Shown: one piece after another, positions 34,832 through 44,387 of the stretch
Numbering within the stretch: position 1 is the first letter of the stretch
Layout: every line of letters starts with the position of its first letter
Notes under the pieces: generated by a model
The model's database searches: none
What the model was told of the DNA's origin: nothing
What the model saw: the letters and a program-made list of their open reading frames with translations, nothing else
Position numbers and translations under genes: made by a program
Assembly: GCF_905220415.1 (NCBI RefSeq)
Contig: NC_059566.1
Location: forward strand, 248,001-312,000
Direction of reading: 5' to 3'
Length of the DNA: 64,000 nt
Source of the DNA: Colias croceus
Lineage: Eukaryota > Arthropoda > Insecta > Lepidoptera > Pieridae

Positions 34832-34948
34832 GCCTCGATAAATGGGCTATCTAACACCGAAAGAATGTTTCAAATCGGACCAGTAGTTCCTGAGATTAGC
34901 GCCATCAAACAAAAAAAAACTCTTCAGCTTTAAAATATTAGTATAGAT
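34832..34948 (-). repeat. Family A 5' half
   Basis: Truncated at the GCCTCGATAAATGGGC point, ending at its TC terminus. Confidence 0.6.
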
Positions 34949-35125
34949 AATCATTCATCCAAATTATAAACTATCTCTTAACACAAATCCATCGAAATCC
35001 GTTCAGCAATTTCATAACAGACAATTTGCAATTTTAATATGATTGCAAATAATTCGGTTAAACACCAGAGGGCAGAGCTTAAAGCTAACTTGAAAGTTGT
35101 ATTCACTTTCGCCAGTATGACGTAA

Positions 35126-35313
35126 TCTATACTAATATTATAAACTGAGTTTGTTTGTTTGCATGCGCTAATGTCAAGAACCACATGTCCGATTTGAATA
35201 ATTCTTTCGGTGTTTGATAGCTCGTTTATCGAGGAAGGCTATAGGCTATATATCATCACGCTAACACCAACAGAAGCGGAGCCAAGCGGGTAAAACTGCG
35301 GAGCACAGCTAGT
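35126..35313 (+). repeat. Family A copy
   Basis: Full length; ends GCACAGCTAG before T. Confidence 0.65.
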
Positions 35314-35500
35314 ATTCGAGCTTAGATCATGATATGTAAATGAATATGTTTGATATTATTTCTGTTCATATAAATATGTATTAAGAAAATAAAAATTATT
35401 AGTTATTTGTTTCGCTAAAACGTAAAAAAGTCTGTACCGATTTTGTTATTTTTGAACTAAAAATACTTATTTGCGTACGTAAAAGAATGGTTAGGGTATA

Positions 35501-35633
35501 TTATAAAGCTGAAGGTATATTATAAAGCTGAAGAGATTGTTTGTATGTATGAACGCGCTAATCTCAGAAACTACTGGTCCTATTTGAAAAATTCTTTTCG
35601 TGTTAGATAGCCCATTTATCGAGGAAGGCTAGT
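35501..35633 (+). repeat. Family A 5' part
   Basis: Has a duplicated start (TATATTATAAAGCTGAAG twice) and stops after GAGGAAGGCTAG. Confidence 0.55.
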
Positions 35634-36241
35634 ATGTTAAAATTATACGTAGGTCATCGGGTCCCGGTCGTCATCATGAAGTTTCACACTCCTTTTCTCA
35701 AAAATGAAGAAGCCGGGATGTAGCAGGACAACGAGGAGCTAGAATTGATGGAACTACTATAAGCTATTAATTTTTGTTATATGTAATAAAGAATGGTGTT
35801 TTGACTACTCTTTCATTTAATTTCATCTAGATTTGATCCCCTGTTTTTGCGTAAAAAAGAAACAAACATACATAGTACTTTATATTCATAAATGAACTAT
35901 TATTACTAGAATTTATAAGATATCGTCATCTATCTTTCATAATAACGTAATGATGACACTGTTCAAAACAATGTGTTTCCGTGGTTTCCACCAACAAACA
36001 GAATAAAGAATTAGCATGTCAATGAAGTTATGGGACTTTAAGGATGGGTCCGAGATCCGTTCTGCGGTCATTATCTTGGAATGTTGTTATGCAATCGGGG
36101 TCCCCATACGTTGAGTGAAGATGGGACTGTCCCAGAAATATAAGTTAATAAAATTATCGTCACACACACGTGATAATAATACGCTTAAAAGTTAAATACA
36201 TAAAAACATGTTTAAATCTGTTCGAATATTTATCGAATATC
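35634..36241. other. Intergenic, unrecognised patches
   Basis: Slightly GC-richer stretches at about 35,650-35,760 and 36,040-36,135, which I cannot identify. No supported reading frame. Confidence 0.35.
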
Positions 36242-36242
36242 A

Positions 36243-36545
36243 CTACATAGTATAAAACAATGTAGCTTTCTCTGACCCTATGTCCCTATGTATGCTTAAA
36301 TCTACGCAACCAATTTTGATCCGGTTTTTTTTAATAGATTTTTTTTTTTTTATTAGTAATAGGGAAGCGCTTGACCACAATCTCGCCTGATGTTAAGCTG
36401 AGATGCGGTCTAAGATGGAACGCGCTTCCCTAGTAGGTTCACTCTACGCTTGAAGACCCCCATATTGTACTCGTCGGGGAACACAGATAGAGTGATTCAA
36501 GAGGAAGGTTTTAGTATATAATTTATTAGGTTTTAGACAAAGCTG
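36243..36545 (+). repeat. Family D copy split by a nested insertion
   Basis: TCACTACATAG start after an A. The consensus TTAATAGATAGAGTGATTC is interrupted after AGAT (36336-36339) and resumes at AGAT (36485-36488). It ends in GGTTTTAGACAAAG without the GC-rich tail. Confidence 0.65.
36340..36484 (+). mobile_element. SINE-like insertion in a family D copy
   Basis: T-rich start, then GGGAAGCGCTTGACCACAAT, GATGTTAAGCTGAGATGCGG and TGAAGACCCCCATATTGTAC. Target AGAT is duplicated. These words occur widely in moth and butterfly genomes as a short retroelement, here with the poly-T end first (minus orientation possible). Confidence 0.55.
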
Positions 36546-36649
36546 ACAAAGCAGAAAGAAAGTTAAAAAGAATAGACTTATTCCTAAAATTTTATCAGAA
36601 TTCGTTCTATATTACTAATATTATTACTTGGAACAGTAACAAACATCTA

Positions 36650-36988
36650 TACATATAATAAATCTGTAGAAGGGTCAATTCTGTAAATTAAAAATATTGA
36701 AAAAATAAATAGCAGGGGGTGTTACTGGATCGATACCAAACCCAAACATGTGACTAAAAATTTTTTTGTCTGTCTGTCTGTCTGTCCGTCTGTCTGTCTG
36801 TCTGTCTGTATGTAAAGGCATCACGTGAAAACTAACGGTTCGATTTCGATGAAACTTGGTATAATTATACCTTATTATCCTGGGCATAAAATAGGATACT
36901 TTTTATCCCGGAAAAATACGTAGAAAAAAAATAAATCTTAATTTTTCTTAATTTTTTCGCGCGGACGGAGTCGCGGGCGGACGCTAGT
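36650..36988 (+). repeat. Family C copy
   Basis: Clean copy: A, then TCTATACATATAATAAATCT, ending GGACGCTAG before T; an expanded (CTGT)n tract is inside. Confidence 0.7.
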
Positions 36989-37404
36989 ACATTAATAAAA
37001 CATCAGTTCGCATCAAATCATTCTACAATCTACCTGTATACCAAATTCCATCCAACACCGACATTTATCTATGCAATCATCCACAGACTATAGACACTGC
37101 TTTCCAAACCTACATACTTAACTATATTACCTTACGTGTTAATATTAAACAACGATTTATTAAATTCAACAATTATAATTAATTAAATGTTCCAATTTGA
37201 AAGTGTCCCAGCATCCCGCTTACTCTCACTCATGGTGACCATCTAGAGAAAGCGCCCCCTGGCCTTACTGGCTGTGAAAGTCATATAATGACCTTGTTGA
37301 CATTTCCCTGACATTTCTATATTATTTACAAGATTTTGGAATGCTATATGTAACAATAAATAGTAGGGACAGGCTTGGGAAAAGTCTTATCTAAATACAA
37401 AACT

Positions 37405-37565
37405 ATAATAATATTATACAGCTGAAAAAATCGTTTGTTTGCTTGAACACGCTAATCTCAGGAACCACGGGTCCCATTGAAAAAATATTTCAATTTGAGG
37501 TAGTATATGTATATCTATAGACCATCAGGAGCAGAGCAATGCGCGTAAAACCAGGGCACAGTACT
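37405..37565 (+). repeat. Family A, strongly diverged
   Basis: GTTTGCTTGAACACGCTAAT and GGAGCAGAGCAATGCG remain. Confidence 0.5.
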
Positions 37566-37847
37566 TATGTTATAATAGGCAATTTTTTACTCAATAACGA
37601 AACAGAAACCATTTACATGCTTATAATTAAAACCTTTAAAAAAACAGCAATTGATGTAGAGTCCGGACGAAAGACTTATTTAAATAAAAAAACAAACATA
37701 AAAAATAAACAATTAATATGTAACTAGAAGCAGTTTTAATGTTGTCATCAATTCTGAAATACCTATTCTACACTGTGTAACTACATAATATGAAATTAAA
37801 ATATATTAATTGTAAGAATCACAAAAAGCTCCAATCTAATATCTAAC

Positions 37848-38282
37848 ATATATATTATAAAGGCGAAAGTTTGTATGGATGTATGGATGTTTGTTACTCT
37901 TTCACGTAAAAACTACTGAACCGATTACAATGAAATTTAGCACACATGTAGAGGGTAACTTGGATTAACACATAGAATAGTTTTTATCCTGGAAATCCCA
38001 CGGGAACGGGAACTATGCAGGTTTTCCTTTGCAAACGCGGGCGAAGCCGTGGGCGGAAATCTAGTATATTATAAAGGAGAAAGTTTGTATGGATGTATGG
38101 ATGTTTGTTACTCTTTCACGTAAAAACTACTGAACCGATTACAATGAAATTTAGCACACATATAGAGGGTAACTTAAGGATTAACACATAGGATAGTTTT
38201 TATCCCGGAAATCCCACGGGAACGGGAACTATGCGGGTTTTCCTTTGCAAACGCGGGCGAAGCCGCGGGCGGAAATCTAGTT
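37848..38282 (+). repeat. Two family B copies in direct tandem
   Basis: Copy 1 is 37,848-38,062 and copy 2 is 38,063-38,282. They are nearly identical, and the second starts at the CTAG end of the first. Confidence 0.7.
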
Positions 38283-38579
38283 ACCTATATTTTAATTTAA
38301 AATTCAAACTCAATGTATTAAAAAAATACATTAACAATTACAATAAATGTAAATCTTTGAATAAGATATCAATTTACAAATATCAAAAGTCTAAAAACTA
38401 CTTACAAAATTTTAAAGGAGTTTTAACTTATTGAATACATACATGGTAATACTGCTAAAAATGTGATTTCTCTTTCGTTTTGTAACAAGCCCTTTATGTA
38501 ATGATAAATAAATATTTACTGTGTATTACGTAATACTTATTTACTTTCAGTACACAGTTATGTTAACATTTATTGAATG

Positions 38580-38672
38580 CTAGCTCTCCACCCGCGGCTT
38601 TGCCCCCTTTTAAAAATTGGGTACATAGGGACAGGGAAAGGGACTTTGTTTTATACTATGTAGTGATGCTAA
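38580..38672 (-). repeat. Family D partial copy
   Basis: CTAGCTCTCCACCCGCGGCT tail, then a GGGACAGGGAAAGGGACTTT to ACTATGTAGTGATG start, with the middle missing. Confidence 0.55.
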
Positions 38673-38787
38673 CTATATCTATTATTTACTTTTTTTTAAA
38701 CCTTATAAGAGGCGGCTCAGATATAAGATAATAGGTAATAACATTGAAAGAAAACAATAAATAAAACAAATGCGTGCATGAAAAATC

Positions 38788-38793
38788 TTTATT
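38788..38793 (-). terminator. Possible polyadenylation signal, minus strand
   Basis: AATAAA in TTAAAAATAAAGATTTTTC, downstream of the short coding trace ending at 38,992. Confidence 0.3.
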
Positions 38794-38827
38794 TTTAACT
38801 GTTCTACACAGTTCTACATTACTTTAA

Positions 38828-38980
38828 GGGCTGATTTTTCAATCCTTGGTTAAACTTATTCGTCGAATAACGTATTAAACCATTTCAAAAATGTATTGTC
38901 CGTATTGACGTATTTTTAATATGATCGTGTAATACTTTATTAGACGGATACATTTTAACCAAGGATAGAAAAATCGGCCC
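38828..38980. mobile_element. PIF/Harbinger-like MITE, 153 bp
   Basis: Inverted ends GGGC(T/C)GATTTTTC and GGTTAAA/TTTAACC arms with a TAA duplication at 38825-38827 and 38981-38983. Confidence 0.7.
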
Positions 38981-38991
38981 TAAATACAATA

Positions 38992-39057
38992 CTAGATTAC
39001 AAATTGCCAGTCCACTTTGATTCGATGTTCTCCTTCACCGACTTGATCAATGGTCAT
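38992..39057 (-). CDS. Possible terminal exon, unidentified
   Basis: The minus-strand frame MTIDQVGEGEHRIKVDWQFV then I and a stop has protein-like composition and is followed by a minus-strand AATAAA. An in-frame TAA lies just upstream of CTGCACATG. The only nearby AG (GATCAAG|TCGG, about 39,041) is a weak acceptor. It could be the last exon of a gene that includes 39,367-39,519, or a pseudogene fragment. Confidence 0.28.
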   Translation of the reverse strand: MTIDQVGEGEHRIKVDWQFVI

Positions 39058-39366
39058 GTGCAGTTAAATTTAAATTTTTCATTTATCCACATTTCCATTC
39101 CTCCAAAATTTTCAGGCTTATTTTTACAATAAAAGCTATTTTATTCAAGTCGAAATCAGTAAGAGGGCTTAGGCTCTACATTGCCGCTTTATTGATTGCA
39201 GTAATGAATCGAATCGAATTGAATTAAAAAAAAACAGTTTATAAAAGTATACTCAGATTAAAGATGAACTCATAAAATTACTTTTAATTTGTAACTGATC
39301 TGACTAACTGGTCACAATCGTGCAAAGGAGTCGGTTACAAATACAGGTGAAGCTAATAAAGGCGTG

Positions 39367-39519
39367 TTAAAAATTATATTCAGTGAAAGTTTTGAGCAAA
39401 TAATATTGTGTTCCGCGTTTATTGAAACCTGTTCTGATGTCACCCGCCCATAACACATGTGCCATGGTGCCAAATATTACGTCTTTGTTATAGGTAAAAC
39501 CAAAATGAAAGTATTTTTC
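39367..39519 (-). CDS. Possible coding exon, unidentified
   Basis: After a good acceptor (TTCTATATTTCAG) 50 codons run in phase 0 to a TAA, beginning EKYFHFGFTYNKDVIFGTMA and continuing with HVLWAGDIRTGFNKRG and TQYYLLKTFTEYNF. It starts without Met, so upstream exons would be required and none was found. The composition looks genuinely coding. The stop lies in or beside a family G fragment, so the 3' end may have been overwritten. Function unknown. Confidence 0.35.
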   Translation of the reverse strand, partial: EKYFHFGFTYNKDVIFGTMAHVLWAGDIRTGFNKRGTQYYLLKTFTEYNF

Positions 39520-40084
39520 CTGAAATATAGAATTATCTAATGTATTTGTATGTTTGATCCACCAAATTTCAGGTTTTATGAAAAAAATTGGCTACGTGAT
39601 GAAAAAGAAATTTTTAATTTTGATTAGAGGATAAAAAGCAATAGCCTAGCAATCTCTTTTAAAAGACCATCCATAAACACTTTTGAAGCTTACATTTCTT
39701 TGGTCATTTCTTGTATGATGAATTGATTGATGATTGATGAATATTAACATATATTTTTTTTTGATGGGCTAGAATAAATATCTTTTCTTAGAAAACTGCT
39801 CAAATAACTTATAACTTCAATTTGGTGTTGTCAGCCCCTTAACTTTTGAGATTTCAATTTTCACTGCCTGTAGTAAACACTGTAGTTGTGTACAACGGAT
39901 TTTAATGCAGTTTTTTTGATAGATAGATCTTTTAGTACTTATAGATTAGGTTTTAGATAAACAGGACGTCACTGTGGGCGGGAAGCTAGTTAGTTATACC
40001 TTATTTACCGAAATAATACATACAGGCTACTTCACATATTGCTCACGCAATTGACAGTTTATGTAACATAGTAATGGACTTGCC
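39520..40084. other. Intergenic AT-rich DNA
   Basis: Degraded family D tail at about 39,895-39,990. No gene. Confidence 0.35.
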
Positions 40085-40575
40085 TTTATTAACCGACTTC
40101 AAAAAAAAGGAGGAGGTTATCAATTCGGCCGGTATATTTTTTTTTTTTTTTTTTTTTTATGTATGTACACCGATTACTCCGAGGTTTCTGAACCGATTTA
40201 CGTGATTCTTTTTTTGTTCGATGCGGGATGGTGTCGAATTGGTCCCATAAAAATTTTATTCGGCTAGGCCTAGTAGTTTTTATTTTATGAGCATTTTTGT
40301 CTGTACTCGATGACTTAATTTCAATGTAGCAAGTAACTTTGATTCACTTCCCGGTAACCGATTGAGCTGAAATTTTGTATACGAATGTAAATTGGATAGC
40401 GATGAAACATTATCATGACATGGAGCTGATCTGATGATGGAATCGGAAGGTGGCCATAGGAACTCAGTAATATATTGACTCAACTTTATCGAGTTTGGGC
40501 TCGTTTGATTCGTGTTGAAAAATACACTAAAAAGTATTAAATAAAAATAACTGCGTTAAAAACAACCGACTTCAA
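40085..40575. repeat. Family F longer copy
   Basis: Starts AACCGACTTCAAAAAAAAGG, with GGAGGTTATCAATTCGGCCG and a long T run, and ends GCGTTAAAAACAACCGACTT. The last part overlaps the left arm of the adjoining palindrome. Confidence 0.6.
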
Positions 40576-40830
40576 AAACGGAAAAGTAAGAAATAAAAAA
40601 GATTTGATATTATTAATTACTACATATTATTTTTATGTGCTATTTATTAAATAGGTTTGAAGTCGGTGCCAAACACTAAGCACTTAGTATTAAGCCCATG
40701 CACCGACATCAAACCTTTTTAGTAAATAGCACATAAAAATAATATGTAGTAATTAATAATATCAAATCTTTTTTATTTCTTACTTTTCCGTTTTTGAAGT
40801 CGGTTGTTTTTAACGCAGTTATTTTTATTT
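40540..40830. repeat. 291-bp near-perfect foldback
   Basis: Two arms of about 130 bp, with only a few mismatches, starting AAATAAAAATAACTGCG, pair across a short centre near 40,685. The family F terminal word CCGACTTC occurs at both ends, and GAAGTCGGTGC / GCACCGACATC lies next to the loop. Confidence 0.8.
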
Positions 40831-40909
40831 GAAAAGATTATGCTTTACAAACATGGTACATATTTAGAAATTGTTTAATTAAGAATTAAGAGTTATTTCC
40901 TTTATTATG

Positions 40910-41098
40910 TAACTAGCTTACCGCCCGCGGCGTCGCCAGTTTTGTCTCAAACCTAAAAAACCTTCCTCTTGAATCACTCTACTCTATCTATTAAAAATAA
41001 AAAACCGCATCAAAATCCGTTGCGTAGTTTTAAAGATTTAAGCATACAAAGGGACATAGGGACAGAGAAAGCGACTTTGTTTTATACTATGTAGTGAT
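40910..41098 (-). repeat. Family D copy, inverted
   Basis: CTAGCTTACCGCCCGCGGCG ... ACTATGTAGTGATGA. Confidence 0.65.
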
Positions 41099-41149
41099 GA
41101 TATAATAGTGATTTTATATCCATGACTCATTATTTGACCCGACTGCATC

Positions 41150-41312
41150 TGTGCTATTTGGAAGAATGACCCATTTCCACTGCTGCTGACCACTGCTTTC
41201 CGAATCGGTGGTAAATGATAAAAATATGTATTGACGTTTCAAAAGTGCTTCTCGAAGAAGTCTAATTGAATAAATAAATGTTTGAGTTTGAGTTTGAGTT
41301 TGACCCATTTTA
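41150..41312 (+). repeat. LINE 3' tail, second copy
   Basis: CGAATCGGTGGTAAATGATA, GAAGTCTAATTGAATAAATA and (GAGTTT)n; see 31,795. A family G fragment follows to about 41,430. Confidence 0.55.
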
Positions 41313-41483
41313 AAACGCTTAGTTTCACCTGTTTTTATGTAATCGACTCGGACTCGATTGTGACCCACTTGAAACGGACTGATTTAATTCAAAATGTGTA
41401 CACTTTTCAAGGATCGGTGATGATACAATAATATTATTTATGTCACTGAGTTTATGTATTTAAGCCACTATATATTATTTTAA

Positions 41484-41662
41484 TCTATACTTATATTATA
41501 AAGCTGAAGAGTTTGTTTGTTTGAACGCGCTAACCTCGGGAACTACTGGTCCGATTTGAAAAATTCGTTCGGTGTTAGTTAGCACATTTATCGAGGAAGG
41601 CTATAGGCTATATATCATCACGCTAAGACCAAACAAACAAACTCTTCAGCTCTATTATATTA
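41484..41662 (+). repeat. Family A copy with an inverted tip
   Basis: Runs 5' to GCTAAGACCAA, then switches to the inverted 5' end (ACAAACAAACTCTTCAGCT). Confidence 0.6.
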
Positions 41663-42090
41663 TGAAAGTGGCGTTCAAAAATCAGACCCATTCGCCTTTC
41701 TAAAGTAAAAGCGAATCAATCGATAAATATGAATTAATTTCTCATCAAATTTTAATAAAATTGTATTTTATTTATACATAATAATTACCATTTATCTTGA
41801 TTAAATTAAAACTGATGTTATTGCTCTTATGTAAGAGAGATAAGTGTTTCTTGAGGAAATAATAAAAATTAATTAATTTATATTCTAATACTTTAATACT
41901 AATGATTTTAATAGAGGAAAGATTCGACTTTTTAAGTAGGTTGGTAATGTGTTACGTGTAAAATAAAAAATGTCACCAATTTTGAAGATAATTTATGATA
42001 GACTATAGCTTTTTGCCCGCGACTTTAATCGCTTTATAATAATTTATCTTTTAAAAAAATTGCATCATAATCCGCAGACTTTGTTTTCTA
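41663..42090. other. Intergenic AT-rich DNA
   Basis: Nothing recognised. Confidence 0.35.
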
Positions 42091-42255
42091 TCTATACTAT
42101 AAAGCAGATAACTGAAGAGTTTGTTTGTTTGGTTGCACGCGTGTCTTAGGAATTACGAGACCGATTTGGATACCTCTCATAATTATGTAGTCTACAAGTG
42201 CTCAGAAATCACATAGGTACGTACATGATTTTTGTACCTACCACGAACGGAAGCC
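42090..42255 (+). repeat. Diverged A/B'-type copy
   Basis: TCTATACTATAAAG start and TACCACGAACGGAAGCC end. Confidence 0.45.
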
Positions 42256-42590
42256 TTTGAATCAACCATTGACATAATAATTTTTCAAAAATTCTTTATT
42301 TGGAACATAAAAACTAATTTAACATAATATAATAATTAATAATAAAATATTTAGTCTGAAACTCAGTTTCTAAAGAAAAGAGGTTTGAGAAAACTCTGTT
42401 CTTTTAATTATAACCATACAACTCTACATATTGCGTATACAGACAGACAAACAAAACAAATAACCTAGCAAGCAGGTCGTAGGTCTAAAATGTCAGCCTG
42501 GTGGAGCGGAAAGGCATGCCTCAGTTCACACCCATTGATAAGGTTGTGCTTATGCATAAGCGAAGCGATAGCGTTGAAATTTATACTAGA

Positions 42591-42778
42591 TCACTACATA
42601 GTATAAAACAAAGTCGCTTTCTCTGTCCCTATGTCCCTTTGTATGCTTAAATCTTTAAAACTACGCAACGGATTTTGACGCGGTTTTTTTAAATAGATAG
42701 ATTGATTCAAGAGGAAGGTTTTAGTATATAATTTATTACGTTTTAGACAAAGCGGGCGAAGCCGCGGGTGGAAAGCTA
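42591..42778 (+). repeat. Family D Helitron-like element (defining entry)
   Basis: Family D is about 190 bp: host A, TCACTACATAGTATAAAACA, then AAGTCGCTTTCTCTGTCCC, CTTTGTATGCTTAAATC, CGCAACGGATTTTGA, TAGATAGATTGATTCAAGAG and GGTTTTAGACAAAGCGGGCG, ending AAAGCTAG before host T. It starts TC and ends CTAG after a GC hairpin. Confidence 0.7.
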
Positions 42779-42807
42779 GTAATATTATAAAGCTGAACAG
42801 TATGTTT

Positions 42808-42955
42808 TTGAAGTGAAACTTCTTTGTGCGTTGAGAGTAAAATTTCAAGGTCGCGTCATGGCAATACAATAACGTCATATTATAGTAAGGAAATTTTATT
42901 ATCTTTGCATTTTGCCAAAGAAGTTTCACTTCTGACACGTGTGTGCACACGCTCT
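42808..42955. repeat. Family E copy
   Basis: GTGAAACTTCTTTGTGCGTT to AAAGAAGTTTCACTTC, followed by GACACGTGTGTGCACACGC. Confidence 0.65.
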
Positions 42956-43112
42956 ATTTTGTTTGTTTGAACACTTTTATCTCACAAACTACGGGTTCGA
43001 TTTGAATTTTTTTTCAGTGTTAGATATCTCATATCAGCTATATGTACCTATATTGTATATTATCATCAATTTAAGACCTATAGGAGCGGAGCAATACAGG
43101 TAAAACCATACA
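42956..43112 (+). repeat. Family A, 5' truncated and diverged
   Basis: GTTTGTTTGAACACTTTTAT ... GGAGCGGAGCAATACAGG. Confidence 0.5.
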
Positions 43113-43412
43113 GCTAATTATTTTAATATTTTCACGAAAAATAGAGTAAAAGTCGTTGAAAATTTGTATGAATTCTACGCTGGCTAAATTGCTTACAAAA
43201 AGAATAGAAAATATTAGGTATATAAATTAAAAGTCAATTTTCTATTACACTATTCCGAATCCATGTACCAGGTATGCAATTTGCAATTTGTTATTTGTAT
43301 CAAGAAATCATGTAGATATTTTTGATGATAAATACATGTAATACAATTACACACATACAAGAAAAATATTACATTCTAATTTCTAATGAAAGAAATGCTA
43401 ACAAAAATTTAA

Positions 43413-43640
43413 TGGTGCATTTACATCAAACGAGCGAATGATCATTCTAACCCCACTATGTCAAATTATTTTAGTGTAAACAGGCGTAGAGCATTCTTTC
43501 GTTGTTCTTAGTGCATTCGAAAAGATTCTATGCAATGTTCTAATACTGAACAACACTGAATACGAGTTTTCGTTTACACTAAAAGATCACGAAATAATGC
43601 TCTTGCTCTAGCTGTATGTTCGTTTGATGTAAATGCAGCG
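43413..43640. mobile_element. MITE, 228 bp, TAA duplication
   Basis: Inverted ends GCATTTACATCAAACGA and TCGTTTGATGTAAATGC with TAA at 43410-43412 and 43641-43643; inner pairing TTTTAGTGTAAAC / GTTTACACTAAAA. Harbinger-type by its 3-bp duplication. Confidence 0.65.
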
Positions 43641-43739
43641 TAAGACACACATACAAGATATTTAAAAATTACCTACATTCTAATGAAATAAAACCAACAG
43701 AAGATCATTTTTCTTACAAATACTATTTTTATAACTTTC

Positions 43740-43900
43740 CGCTCTCGCTCCGCTCATCACCAAAGCCACACCAATTCAGTCAAGCGTGATATGGGTTACC
43801 GATCCACGCAGTATCTCCCGCGCCGCCCTCAGAACGGCTGTTACGTAACTGATAGAGTTACATCGGAAACTGTTCAGCCATATTGTAGCAATGGAATATA
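43740..43900 (+). promoter_or_regulatory. Likely promoter/5' UTR region of the Ser-rich gene
   Basis: A CpG-richer island in AT-rich DNA with an initiator-like TCAGTC at 43,776 and GCGCCGCCC at about 43,831, about 310-470 bp before the first ATG. Confidence 0.35.
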
Positions 43901-44211
43901 TTATGGATTAGGGATTGGAGTTTATCAGTTTTTGTTTAGCCGTTTTGAAGTGAGCTAGTAGAGCTTTTTTGACGGTTAACACAATACTAAAGTTAAGCTT
44001 TTTGTTTCTTATAAAAACACTACATACCTGACATTTTTGCATATAACTATTCTATATTAAAATTATAGCCTGAAGGTTCGTCCTTCGTTCCTAATAACTT
44101 TATTAAATCACATACTAAATAATTTTAAGTAGGAGTCTATACTACACACAGATTCAATAAACAAACATCATCATGACTATTTAATTCCTAAATAACTTAC
44201 AAACTACAAAA

Positions 44212-44387
44212 ATGCACAAAAACGAAGAAGACAGTCGTCCAGGATCCCGTCGAAATTCAGCCAGCCTGTCCCGACGTAACAGTGTGACAGACAAAAAGAC
44301 TAACCCACCAACATCCAGCCATAGCACGCCAAAGAAAACACAGAAAACTTTCGACTTTGTCGTTACTGGCAAGCAGATATTGAAAAA
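44212..44387 (+). CDS. Ser-rich protein exon 1
   Basis: ATG chosen as the first in frame; 58 codons plus two bases, ending TTGAAAAA|GTAAGT. It holds the two RRNS motifs. Confidence 0.75.

Noticed and set aside
36760..36815. CRISPR-like short repeats (CTGT)n
   Set aside because: A simple microsatellite inside family C copies in a eukaryotic genome; no spacer structure.
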